Positions 44,009-52,403 of a stretch of DNA of 64,000 nucleotides are shown in pieces. Numbering within the stretch: the first letter of the stretch is position 1; every line of letters begins with the position of its first letter. Made by a program: the position numbers and the translations under genes. Under the pieces are notes generated by a model. That model worked only from the letters and a program-made list of their open reading frames with translations, did not search any database and was not told the origin of the DNA. Source of the stretch: Segetibacter aerophilus (GTDB lineage: Bacteria; Bacteroidota; Bacteroidia; Chitinophagales; Chitinophagaceae); the NCBI RefSeq assembly GCF_007991655.1, contig NZ_BJYT01000008.1:124001-188000 (forward strand), written 5' to 3'.

Positions 44009-44962
44009 ATGGTCATCTCAAAAATATCAATGGGCCTTGGAAACCAAATGTTCCAGTATGCAGCGGGAAAAGCCCTTTCACTCCACAAAAATGTTCCTTT
44101 TAAATTGGATGTTTCCAGCTATGAGGGTTATCATCTTCGCAAATTTGAATTGGACTCTTTGTTCTCAATTCAAACTGAAAAAGTCACCAAAGAGGAAGCA
44201 GCAAAGTATAGAATATCACAACCTGTGAAAAGCGCGTGGAATAAATTCTTTCCTAACAACAAGATTTTTTTTTATCATTTGCCGTATGAAATGAGTGGTG
44301 TAAAACGAAAAGTTCTTGAGTGTTCTGAACTTGTTTCTCCGGCTCATAAAAAGAGAACTTTTATAGAACCACAATATTATTTCAACCCAAATTTCTTTCA
44401 AGCTCCTGATGACGTATTTCTGATTGGGTACTGGATGAGCTGGCGGTATTTCGAGAAATTTGATCACCAGGTAAGACGAGACTTTACAGTAAGGCCTGAA
44501 CTTGTAAACCACCTCCGGAATATCGAGCAGGAAATTCGTGCGAACAACAGCGTAAGCATTCATATAAGACGAAGCGACTTTACCACGAGCAAGAACGCTT
44601 CACTTCATGGCGTGATTCCGATTACATTTTATCTGAGTGCTATTGAGGAAATGACAAGTAAAAATCCTTCTTCTCATTATTATGTTTTTTCAGATGACAT
44701 AGCTTGGGCAAAGGAAAACTTGACAACAAAATATCCAATCACTTTTGTGAGTAATGAAATCACAAAAACAGCCTTTGAGGATTTTTACCTGATGACGATT
44801 TGCAAACACAATATCATTGCTAACAGTACATTCAGCTGGTGGGCCGCTTACTTAAACAACAATCCAGGCAAAACAGTTATCGCCCCGGAGAAGTGGTACA
44901 ATCAGGCTCCCTACAATTACAAGGACGTCTATCCCTTGTCGTGGAAAATTCTAAGCTCTTGA
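44009..44962 (+). CDS. Alpha-1,2-fucosyltransferase family protein (GT11)
   Basis: A 317-residue GT11 enzyme. The family N-terminus MGLGNQMFQYAAGKALS, the GDP-fucose binding motif HIRRSDF and the late ANSTFSWWAAYL motif are all present. It transfers L-fucose from GDP-fucose in alpha-1,2 linkage. Its donor would be made by gmd and fcl at the far end of locus 1. The gene sits 18 bases after neuB. Confidence 0.93.
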   Translation: MVISKISMGLGNQMFQYAAGKALSLHKNVPFKLDVSSYEGYHLRKFELDSLFSIQTEKVTKEEAAKYRISQPVKSAWNKFFPNNKIFFYHLPYEMSGVKRKVLECSELVSPAHKKRTFIEPQYYFNPNFFQAPDDVFLIGYWMSWRYFEKFDHQVRRDFTVRPELVNHLRNIEQEIRANNSVSIHIRRSDFTTSKNASLHGVIPITFYLSAIEEMTSKNPSSHYYVFSDDIAWAKENLTTKYPITFVSNEITKTAFEDFYLMTICKHNIIANSTFSWWAAYLNNNPGKTVIAPEKWYNQAPYNYKDVYPLSWKILSS

Positions 44963-44990
44963 AAATCATTTTAATAAATAGTAGAGGAGA

Positions 44991-45806
44991 TTGAAGAAGA
45001 TTGTAATTCTAACGGGCAACGAATTAAGGCACCAATTCTTTAGAAAAAAAATTGCGTTAAACAGCGAGATACAAGTGCTAAGCTCATTGTGTGAGTCGGA
45101 AGAGAACCTGGTTGAAAAAGGTGCAGCACAGGTTTCAACAACCAAAAGGCAACAGCATCTATTAGCACGAGAACAAAGTGAAAAAGACTTTTTTGAGTTA
45201 TTTGTAAATACTGCCCGGGATGTTTCAAACCCGATAGTGATCAAGAGGGGCGAGATCAACGATCCTCTTTACTTTGAACAAATAAAGGCACTTAATCCTG
45301 ATCTGGTAATTGTTTATGGAGCTTCCCTTTTAAAAGATCTACTGTTGTCGCATTTTGAAGGAAGAATATTAAATGTTCATCTCGGTTTGTCTCCTTACTA
45401 CCGTGGTGCGGCAACTAACTTCTGGCCGCTTGTAGATCGCAATCCCGCTTGTGTTGGCGCCACCTTTATGTATATCGATGCAGGTATTGATACTGGAGAA
45501 ATAATTCACCAGACAAGGGCTTCTTATAATTTTTTCGATACTCCCTCAACGATTGGCAATCGCTTAATAAAAGACATGACAGAAGTTTTTGCAGACATCA
45601 TTTTAAAATTTGACGGTTTGGAAAAGCCGACAATTTCCAACTATAATGGTTTTAAAAAATTATATAAGAAGAAAGATTTTACCGAGGAAGCAGTTGATCA
45701 GCTATACGTAAATTTTAAAGGAGGAATGGTGGAGGAATATATATCGAACAAGGACAAGTATGATAGCGAGTTTCCTATTGTTCTTAATAAAGCAATTGCC
45801 AATTGA
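44991..45806 (+). CDS. Formyltransferase-family protein, probable sugar N-formyltransferase
   Basis: A 271-residue protein of the methionyl-tRNA/ArnA formyltransferase fold. The catalytic Asn128 and His130 lie in NVHLGLSPYYRG, and Asp163 in YIDAGIDTGEI; the C-terminal OB-like tRNA-binding domain of Fmt is absent. That form is usual for sugar N-formyltransferases using N10-formyl-THF. The start is TTG with AGGAG one base upstream, too close for a good RBS; no better start precedes IVILTGN. The amino sugar it would formylate is not obvious from the locus. The stop overlaps the next start (TGATG). Confidence 0.83.
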   Translation: MKKIVILTGNELRHQFFRKKIALNSEIQVLSSLCESEENLVEKGAAQVSTTKRQQHLLAREQSEKDFFELFVNTARDVSNPIVIKRGEINDPLYFEQIKALNPDLVIVYGASLLKDLLLSHFEGRILNVHLGLSPYYRGAATNFWPLVDRNPACVGATFMYIDAGIDTGEIIHQTRASYNFFDTPSTIGNRLIKDMTEVFADIILKFDGLEKPTISNYNGFKKLYKKKDFTEEAVDQLYVNFKGGMVEEYISNKDKYDSEFPIVLNKAIAN

Positions 45807-46762
45807 TGAAGGCTGTGATGTACCATTATGTAAGAAAGGAAAATGAAGCGTTCCCTTTATTTAAGTTTCTGCATGTGGATGATTTTAAAAAGCAATTGGA
45901 TTACCTCTCTAAAAACTTTGGTATTCTACATCCCAGTGTTTTAAAAGAATCTGTTATCACAGGCAAACCGGCTGATGGAGTTGTACTCACTTTTGATGAC
46001 GGTGTTAAAGATCACTACGAGTTTGTTTTGCCTGAATTATTAGACCGCGGCTTATCTGCTATCTTCTATGTTTCAACAGGTGTTTATGAGAACAACAAAA
46101 TTTTGGGAGTTCACAGGCTTCACCTGCTTCTTGGGAAATTTCCCTCTGAAAAAATTTATCACGCCCTGCTTGATCTGGTCAAAAATGAAATGCTTTCTCA
46201 TGCCCACGTAAAGGAATTTCAAACCATCCCTTATTCGCTTCAAAACAACGATGAATACACCAACCAGGTAAAGCGAATGATGAATTATTTGATTGGTTAT
46301 AAATATAGAGAACAGGTTTTAGACCAATTGATGGAAGATTTTTTTGGTGGTGATAAAAACATCTTTGGTTCTTTTTATCTAAGCATCGGTGAAATTAAAA
46401 AGATGCACGACTTAGGGATGGTGATGGGAAGCCACACCAGAACTCACCCGGTTTTAAGCAAACTTTCGCCTACGGAACAGAAAACTGAAATACAAACCTC
46501 GTTCGATTACCTCGAAAACATTTGCATAAAGTTGCCTTACAAAACGTTCTGTTATCCGTATGGAGGTTTTCATTCTTTTACAGACGAAACTGAAAATATT
46601 TTAAAAGAGGAGGGCTGTCTTTTTTCTTTCAACGTGGAGGAGCGAGATATTTCAGAAAAGGATTTAGTAGGCAGGTCACAAGCGCTGCCGAGGTATGATT
46701 GTAATTATTTCCCTCATGGAAAACTATGGGAGAATAAAAGGATACTGAATGAAGAAAAATAA
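45806..46762 (+). CDS. Polysaccharide deacetylase family protein
   Basis: A 318-residue NodB-fold protein. The metal and catalytic motif TFDDG is clear in VVLTFDDGVKDHYE; the second motif is SHTRTHP (H-x3-H) and the late FCYPYGG is present. There is no signal peptide, so it likely acts in the cytoplasm on a sugar precursor rather than on exported polymer. ATG 45806 is chosen over the in-frame TTG 45803 because it overlaps the preceding stop. It overlaps neuC by 14 bases. Confidence 0.87.
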   Translation: MKAVMYHYVRKENEAFPLFKFLHVDDFKKQLDYLSKNFGILHPSVLKESVITGKPADGVVLTFDDGVKDHYEFVLPELLDRGLSAIFYVSTGVYENNKILGVHRLHLLLGKFPSEKIYHALLDLVKNEMLSHAHVKEFQTIPYSLQNNDEYTNQVKRMMNYLIGYKYREQVLDQLMEDFFGGDKNIFGSFYLSIGEIKKMHDLGMVMGSHTRTHPVLSKLSPTEQKTEIQTSFDYLENICIKLPYKTFCYPYGGFHSFTDETENILKEEGCLFSFNVEERDISEKDLVGRSQALPRYDCNYFPHGKLWENKRILNEEK

Positions 46763-47885
46763 AATTGTTTTCCTTACTGGTACCAGGGCCGATTTCGGTA
46801 AAATCAAATCTTTGATCGAAATCGTTCAAAGTACGGAGATGTTTGAGATACACATTTTTGCGACCGGTATGCACATGGATAACAAGTTTGGATACACGGT
46901 GCGTGAGATTGAGAAGTGCGGTTACCAGAACATTTACAAGTTCATCAATCATGATTCTGGATCGGCTATGGATATTACTCTGTCCCGTACGATTGAAGGA
47001 TTTGCAAATTACATCCGGCTTATTCAGCCGGATCTTATTGTTGTTCATGGAGATCGAACAGAAGCACTAGCCGGTGCAACGGTTGGGGCACTTAATAATA
47101 TTTTGGTAGCCCATATAGAAGGCGGCGAGTTGTCGGGAACCATTGATGAATTAATCCGGCATGCTGTCTCGAAACTCAGTCATACCCATTTTGTGGCCAA
47201 CGATGAAGCTAAAGCCAGGTTGATGCAAATGGGAGAAATCAGTGAAAGTATTTTTGTTATAGGTTCTCCTGATATCGACGCGATGAAGAAAGAGGTGCTT
47301 CCTTCCATCAAGGAAGTGAAGGCGTATTACGAGGTGCCTTTTGACCACTATGCCATTTCCATGTTTCATCCGGTCACAACCGAGTTCAACAACATGGACA
47401 AGTATGCGGAAGAATATGTGAAGGCGCTCGATGAATCCGGTTGCAATTTTATTGTCATTTATCCTAATAATGATAGTGGCTCAGATTTCATTTTAGCACA
47501 AATAAGAAAGCTGGAACGCAATGAAAGGTTCCGCATATTTCCATCAGTTCGTTTTGAAGCATTTCTTTCCATGTTAGAAAATGCCTTGTTTATAGCAGGA
47601 AATTCAAGTGCGGGAATTCGCGAAGCACCTATCTATGGTATTCCTACGGTAAACGTTGGTACAAGGCAAAATGGAAGAACCAAAAACGCCAATATTGTTA
47701 ACACGGGTTATGGTAAAAATGATATTATACAAGGAATAAAGAAAGCCCTTACGCTGGAACTGGAGCCAATAAGCCTCTTCGGCGATGGCAACAGCGACGA
47801 GCTGTTCAGGGAGATAATACTACAGGATAGTTTTTGGGATACGAGTAAGCAAAAAACTTTCGCAAATACAATGAGTGTTTACTAA
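46749..47885 (+). CDS. neuC: UDP-N-acetylglucosamine 2-epimerase, hydrolysing (NeuC/LegG)
   Basis: A 378-residue GT-B fold 2-epimerase. It has GTRADFGK at the N-terminus, VVHGDRTEA, and HIEGGELSGTIDELIRHAVSKLSH, which is the signature of the NeuC/LegG hydrolysing group rather than the non-hydrolysing WecB. It releases ManNAc (or the 2,4-diacetamido analogue) from the UDP-sugar, giving the substrate for NeuB. Full length. Confidence 0.92.
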   Translation: MKKNKIVFLTGTRADFGKIKSLIEIVQSTEMFEIHIFATGMHMDNKFGYTVREIEKCGYQNIYKFINHDSGSAMDITLSRTIEGFANYIRLIQPDLIVVHGDRTEALAGATVGALNNILVAHIEGGELSGTIDELIRHAVSKLSHTHFVANDEAKARLMQMGEISESIFVIGSPDIDAMKKEVLPSIKEVKAYYEVPFDHYAISMFHPVTTEFNNMDKYAEEYVKALDESGCNFIVIYPNNDSGSDFILAQIRKLERNERFRIFPSVRFEAFLSMLENALFIAGNSSAGIREAPIYGIPTVNVGTRQNGRTKNANIVNTGYGKNDIIQGIKKALTLELEPISLFGDGNSDELFREIILQDSFWDTSKQKTFANTMSVY

Positions 47886-47916
47886 GTAAGAGGTTTATAA
47901 AAATTTGTAGGCAGGG

Positions 47917-49701
47917 ATGAAGTTTGAAAACAGTTTCATAGGATATTTTAAGTTTTATTACAGGTTGACAGGAAAAAGACTGCTGATCAATCTTGCTTTA
48001 AGTATCACTGTGAGCTTACTTGACGGCATCAGCCTTGCCATGTTTATGCCTCTACTTCAATCCGCCGGTGGAACCGTTGCAAAAAGTAACGAGACGCTTG
48101 GTAGCCTTCATTATATCACTGACTTTTTAGAAAGCCTTGGGCTTACTTTAAATATTACAACAGTACTTTCTATCCTCGTTGTTCTTTTTATTTTGAAAGG
48201 CAGTTTCAAATTTTTGCAGTTAACCTTCCAGGTTCAGACACGGCATTTATTCATGAAGAAAATCCGGTACTTATTGATCGATAGCTTACAGGATTTGAGC
48301 TATAAAGGTTTCCTAAAACTCGATGCGGGAAGGATACACAACACACTTACCGGGGAAGTTTCAAAGCTGTTCCAAAGTATGAGCTACTATTTTAATGCAG
48401 CTCAAAACACTGTGATGCTTAGCACCTATATACTGCTTGCGTTTCTTGCCAATTTTCAATTTGCAATCCTGGTTGCTTTGGGAGCCGGCCTATCAAATCT
48501 TGTATATCGTAAAATTTATAAAGCCTGTAAAAAGATCGCATTCGAACTATCTCTTAAAGGCAATAGTTTCAACAGCTTCCTGGTGCAGGCTATCCACAAT
48601 TATAAATATTTAAAAAGCACCAATTACCTGCATACTTTTTCTAAAAAGATAAAAGCTGTTATTAATGATACAGAACATCTTAATAGAAAAATTGGAGTAT
48701 ACAATGCTATTACTGCAAGCGTAAAAGAGCCGTTAATTATAATAGTAGTTGCGGCAGTAATTCTAATCCAGCTAAGGTTTTCATCGGGAAATCTTACTTC
48801 TATACTGTTGAGCCTTTTATTGTTTTATCGTTCGCTTAATTTCTTAATGGTCCTGCAAAACGATTGGCAGCAATTTATACAAGTGTCTGCCAGCATTACA
48901 ACAGTTAGTTCTATTGTAAACGAAATGGACACGATGAAAGAAGTAAAAGCGTCTACCCCTTTTCAGACTTTTACAAATCACATCCGGATAAAAAACCTTG
49001 TTTTTGCTTACGGCTCACAAGTGGTTTTAAATAATATAGATGTAGAAATACCAAAGAATAAAACGATCGCACTGGTTGGAGAAAGTGGCTCCGGTAAAAC
49101 GACACTTGCAAACATTGTATCAGGACTTATACAACCGACAACCGGTGAAGTCTTGATAGATAATTATCCTTTAAAGAATATCAGCCTAAATAGTTATCGC
49201 GACCAGATGGGATACATCTCGCAGGAGCCGGTGATCTTCAACGACAACATTTTTAATAACATTACTTTTTGGGCTGAACCCACTGCTAAGAATATTCAAA
49301 AGTTCTGGAACATCGTTGAGCTTGCCTCGCTTACCACATTCATTACCGGCTTGCCACAGAAGGAATTAACTCCTTTGGGTGATAATGGAATGCTCGTTTC
49401 AGGAGGACAAAAGCAAAGAATATCTATTGCGCGTGAATTATACAAGGATGCGCAGATCCTGATCTTGGATGAAGCTACATCTGCATTAGATTCTGAAACA
49501 GAAAGGGTAATACAGGATAACATAGATAAGCTGCACGGCAAGTTCACCATACTAATAATAGCACATCGATTATCCACAATAAAGAACGCCGATATTATTT
49601 ACTTGCTAGATAAGGGCAAGGTGTTGGCTCATGGAGACTTTGATAGTATGCTTTCAGAATCACAAAGATTTAAACGAATGGTCTCTTTACAGGAAATGTA
49701 A
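47917..49701 (+). CDS. ABC transporter, fused permease and ATPase (MsbA/PglK-like)
   Basis: A 594-residue half-transporter. Six TM segments fill about residues 20-320 and the nucleotide-binding domain has Walker A GESGSGKTT (Lys394), signature VSGGQKQR and Walker B ILILDEATSALD. It forms a homodimeric exporter. Located among glycosyltransferases in a locus without a Wzx, the likely cargo is a lipid-linked oligosaccharide, as for PglK of Campylobacter, but lipid A or another substrate cannot be excluded. Its stop overlaps the next start (TAATG). Confidence 0.9.
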   Translation: MKFENSFIGYFKFYYRLTGKRLLINLALSITVSLLDGISLAMFMPLLQSAGGTVAKSNETLGSLHYITDFLESLGLTLNITTVLSILVVLFILKGSFKFLQLTFQVQTRHLFMKKIRYLLIDSLQDLSYKGFLKLDAGRIHNTLTGEVSKLFQSMSYYFNAAQNTVMLSTYILLAFLANFQFAILVALGAGLSNLVYRKIYKACKKIAFELSLKGNSFNSFLVQAIHNYKYLKSTNYLHTFSKKIKAVINDTEHLNRKIGVYNAITASVKEPLIIIVVAAVILIQLRFSSGNLTSILLSLLLFYRSLNFLMVLQNDWQQFIQVSASITTVSSIVNEMDTMKEVKASTPFQTFTNHIRIKNLVFAYGSQVVLNNIDVEIPKNKTIALVGESGSGKTTLANIVSGLIQPTTGEVLIDNYPLKNISLNSYRDQMGYISQEPVIFNDNIFNNITFWAEPTAKNIQKFWNIVELASLTTFITGLPQKELTPLGDNGMLVSGGQKQRISIARELYKDAQILILDEATSALDSETERVIQDNIDKLHGKFTILIIAHRLSTIKNADIIYLLDKGKVLAHGDFDSMLSESQRFKRMVSLQEM

Positions 49702-51140
49702 TGCGACAAACAACAGGCGGAACTGAAATGGAAAATTTAAAGAAAAGAATACTAGTACCTATTGTTGGCCAGGGGTCTATAACCCATGTCATTCGTACCG
49801 GCATGCTTGACAGTATGAGCGAGTTCTGTAAGCCTGTAGTGGCGTTAATATGGAAGGAAGAAGAACTTGTAAAAGAATTAGAGAGTAAGGGTTATGAAGT
49901 CACTTTTTTTCCGCCTTATAAAGTTTCTCCTGAATATGCTTCTTTGCGATACAAAATAAACCTGTGGTATCTGCAGCATAAACTCAAGACGCCTAGTGTA
50001 AATATCCAGCGGCAATACCTGGAACAATTCAGAAAGAATAAGCAGACTGTCAAGCTGAGAAAACAGCTAAGCGAGACTTATTATAAGTGGCGCTTTAAGT
50101 TGCAGAGCGGGTACATCAAAGAGTTGCTTCAGCAGGAGGAAATTCTAATGCAGAAGGAGCAAGTATTGCTTGAATATAAAAGCTGGCTCAAGTTGTTGAA
50201 TATATATGGCCTCTTTACCGTTACACCTTTCCTGCATGAAGTTGATTTGATAGCCCGACTTTTTAAGCAACAAAAAATTCCGGTAATTGCTTCGATACAC
50301 AGCTTTGATAATGTTACAAAGCGAGGGTGGCAATCGGTAGTCTTCGACAAATACATCGTTTGGAATAAATACAATAAAGCCGAGCTGCAACGTATCTACT
50401 CGACCTTACAAAAAGACGAGCTGATTACCATCGCAGGTGCACCTCAATTTGACTTTCATTACAATACCTCATTTGCCTGGGATCGGCAGGAGTGGCTGCA
50501 ACGGAAAGGGCTACCAACCGATAAAAAAGTAATCTTATTTAGCGGTGGACCTGTAGCATTGCTGCCGGATGAGCCGCAGTATTTGAAATTGCTGAAAGAG
50601 GCTTTCGAAAATGGGGAGATATCGAAAGACTATGTAATTCTTTTTCGTTGTCATCCGCTTGATAAAGTGGAAAGATGGAAACAATATGTAGGCGAGAGCA
50701 ATTACATTTTTTACGACAGCGCCCCGAATGGTGTTGAAAAATTAGACCATGCAAATGTGCTGAAAGAAGACATTATGAACCTGATGTCAACGCTAAAACA
50801 TACAGAAATTCATATCAATACTATCTCAACAATGTGCGTCGATGGAAGTGCGTTTAAAAAGCCCCAGATAGGGCCGTATTATGACGAGGTAAACCCTTCA
50901 AATGAGAAGTTGTTCAGGCGCATGTATTTTCAGGAACATTATGTTCCCATCATGAATAGCAAGGTTCTAAATCTGGCATATAACAAAACCCAGTTCATTG
51001 ATTTGGTTAACCGCCTTATCGCCAACCCTTCTGCTTATACCACCAATTGTACAAGATGCGTCGAAGAGATTATTACTTACTCTGACGGTCGGTCAACATC
51101 GCGTGCTGTTTCTGCTATAAAAAATTTCTTTGTAGCGTGA
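49701..51140 (+). CDS. Unassigned GT-B-like protein
   Basis: A 479-residue soluble protein that I do not recognise as a named family. Features: a first strand RILVPIVGQGSITHVIRTGML, a charged helical section (about residues 95-155, rich in Gln, Lys, Glu, coiled-coil-like), VIASIHSFDNVTKRGWQSVVFDKYIVW (start of a second Rossmann-like half), GAPQFDFHYN, KVILFSGGP and a late HINTISTMCVDGSAFKKPQIGP. The last three are placed like the donor-binding region of CDP-glycerol or surface-glycan GT-B transferases. Starts: ATG 49701 overlaps the ABC gene stop; ATG 49728 has an AGGCGG seven bases upstream. Confidence 0.7.
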   Translation: MRQTTGGTEMENLKKRILVPIVGQGSITHVIRTGMLDSMSEFCKPVVALIWKEEELVKELESKGYEVTFFPPYKVSPEYASLRYKINLWYLQHKLKTPSVNIQRQYLEQFRKNKQTVKLRKQLSETYYKWRFKLQSGYIKELLQQEEILMQKEQVLLEYKSWLKLLNIYGLFTVTPFLHEVDLIARLFKQQKIPVIASIHSFDNVTKRGWQSVVFDKYIVWNKYNKAELQRIYSTLQKDELITIAGAPQFDFHYNTSFAWDRQEWLQRKGLPTDKKVILFSGGPVALLPDEPQYLKLLKEAFENGEISKDYVILFRCHPLDKVERWKQYVGESNYIFYDSAPNGVEKLDHANVLKEDIMNLMSTLKHTEIHINTISTMCVDGSAFKKPQIGPYYDEVNPSNEKLFRRMYFQEHYVPIMNSKVLNLAYNKTQFIDLVNRLIANPSAYTTNCTRCVEEIITYSDGRSTSRAVSAIKNFFVA

Positions 51141-52390
51141 AAATTCTTCATGTAGCTCAAAATTATTTTCCTTCTGTAGGCGGTCCCCAGTACACGATGA
51201 AACATCTTTCAGAAAAGCTGGTTTCTTACTACGGCGATGAGGTGAAGGTTTGTACGACTAACTCATTGTATAATCCGGAAGCTAAACTTTTTAAGAAAGT
51301 GGTACCTGCTGTTGAGTCTGTTGGGCAAGTTGAAGTGAACCGGCTTCCCTTTAATCGTTGGCATTATCCATTGATTGAAATAGCAGGCAAAGTTCATGGA
51401 AAAGCAACCGGCAAACCACTACCTCAAACGATTACAAAGTATAGATGGGAGCTGGATAGCCCTGCCATAAGTAGTATGATCGCAAAAAGCAATGCTGACG
51501 TTATCATGGCTACCACAATTATTTACAGTTTTGCTGATTATCCTTTTTGGCGATTTAAAACTGCAAAGCCAAAGCCGTTTGTTTTGTACGGAGCCATTCA
51601 TTTGCACAAAGAGCTTCCTGCAAATTCTACCTTAATAAAAAGAGCTAAAGCTTGTGATTGTTATATAGCAAACACTCTATTTGAAAGAGATGAATTGATT
51701 AGATATGGAGTGGAAGAAGACAAAATAGCTACGATAGGTACAGGTATTGATTTGAATGATTTTAGAACAGATTTGGAAGAATCGGAATTATTCCGGCAAA
51801 GAAATGGAATTAAAGAAACAGATGTTTTAATAGGCTTTATCGGCAGGTTGGTAAAAGGCAAAGGTGTTGCAATATTGATTGACGCGTTTCGTAAACTGTA
51901 TGCAGAGAACACAAATGTAAAACTCTTACTTGCCGGTGGAACGACAGAATACGTACCCGAAATAAAAAGGGTAATAGAAGAAGAAAAGCTACCAATCATA
52001 CTGGTAGAAAATTTTGTTGAAGAGTTAAAGCAGGTTCTTTTCAACGCCCTAGACATTTTCGTACTAGGATCTCAAAGCGAATCATTTGGTGTAGTTTTTT
52101 TGGAAGCCTGGGCTTGCAAAAAACCGGTAGTAGGTTCAAGAATGGGCGCGATACAATCTTTGTTAAGCGATGGTGTAGATAGTCTATTGTTTGAACCAGG
52201 AAATGCAGAAAATCTAAAAGCAGTTATACAATCGTTAGTCAATGATTCGGAGGCAAGAAAATCTTTAGGAGAAAAGGGCTATAACAAAGTAGTCGAAAAC
52301 TATACCTGGGAAAAAGTTGTTGCAAAATACAGGTCAGCTTATGAGTTAGGAATTGAACGGTTTAAAAGCAAAGCGTTGCACAATATCTAA
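51137..52390 (+). CDS. Glycosyltransferase family 4 (first of tandem pair)
   Basis: A 417-residue GT-B enzyme: VAQNYFPSVGGPQYTMKHL N-terminal acceptor loop, FIGRLVKGKGVAILIDAF, and the catalytic SQSESFGVVFLEAWACKKPVVG (E-x7-E). The start is GTG overlapping the preceding stop (GTGA). Closely related to its downstream neighbour (shared SVGG, TTNS, FKK and SESFG-VFLEAW-CKKPV blocks), consistent with a tandem duplication. Confidence 0.88.
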   Translation: MKILHVAQNYFPSVGGPQYTMKHLSEKLVSYYGDEVKVCTTNSLYNPEAKLFKKVVPAVESVGQVEVNRLPFNRWHYPLIEIAGKVHGKATGKPLPQTITKYRWELDSPAISSMIAKSNADVIMATTIIYSFADYPFWRFKTAKPKPFVLYGAIHLHKELPANSTLIKRAKACDCYIANTLFERDELIRYGVEEDKIATIGTGIDLNDFRTDLEESELFRQRNGIKETDVLIGFIGRLVKGKGVAILIDAFRKLYAENTNVKLLLAGGTTEYVPEIKRVIEEEKLPIILVENFVEELKQVLFNALDIFVLGSQSESFGVVFLEAWACKKPVVGSRMGAIQSLLSDGVDSLLFEPGNAENLKAVIQSLVNDSEARKSLGEKGYNKVVENYTWEKVVAKYRSAYELGIERFKSKALHNI

Positions 52391-52403
52391 TTCAATTCCT
52401 TCA

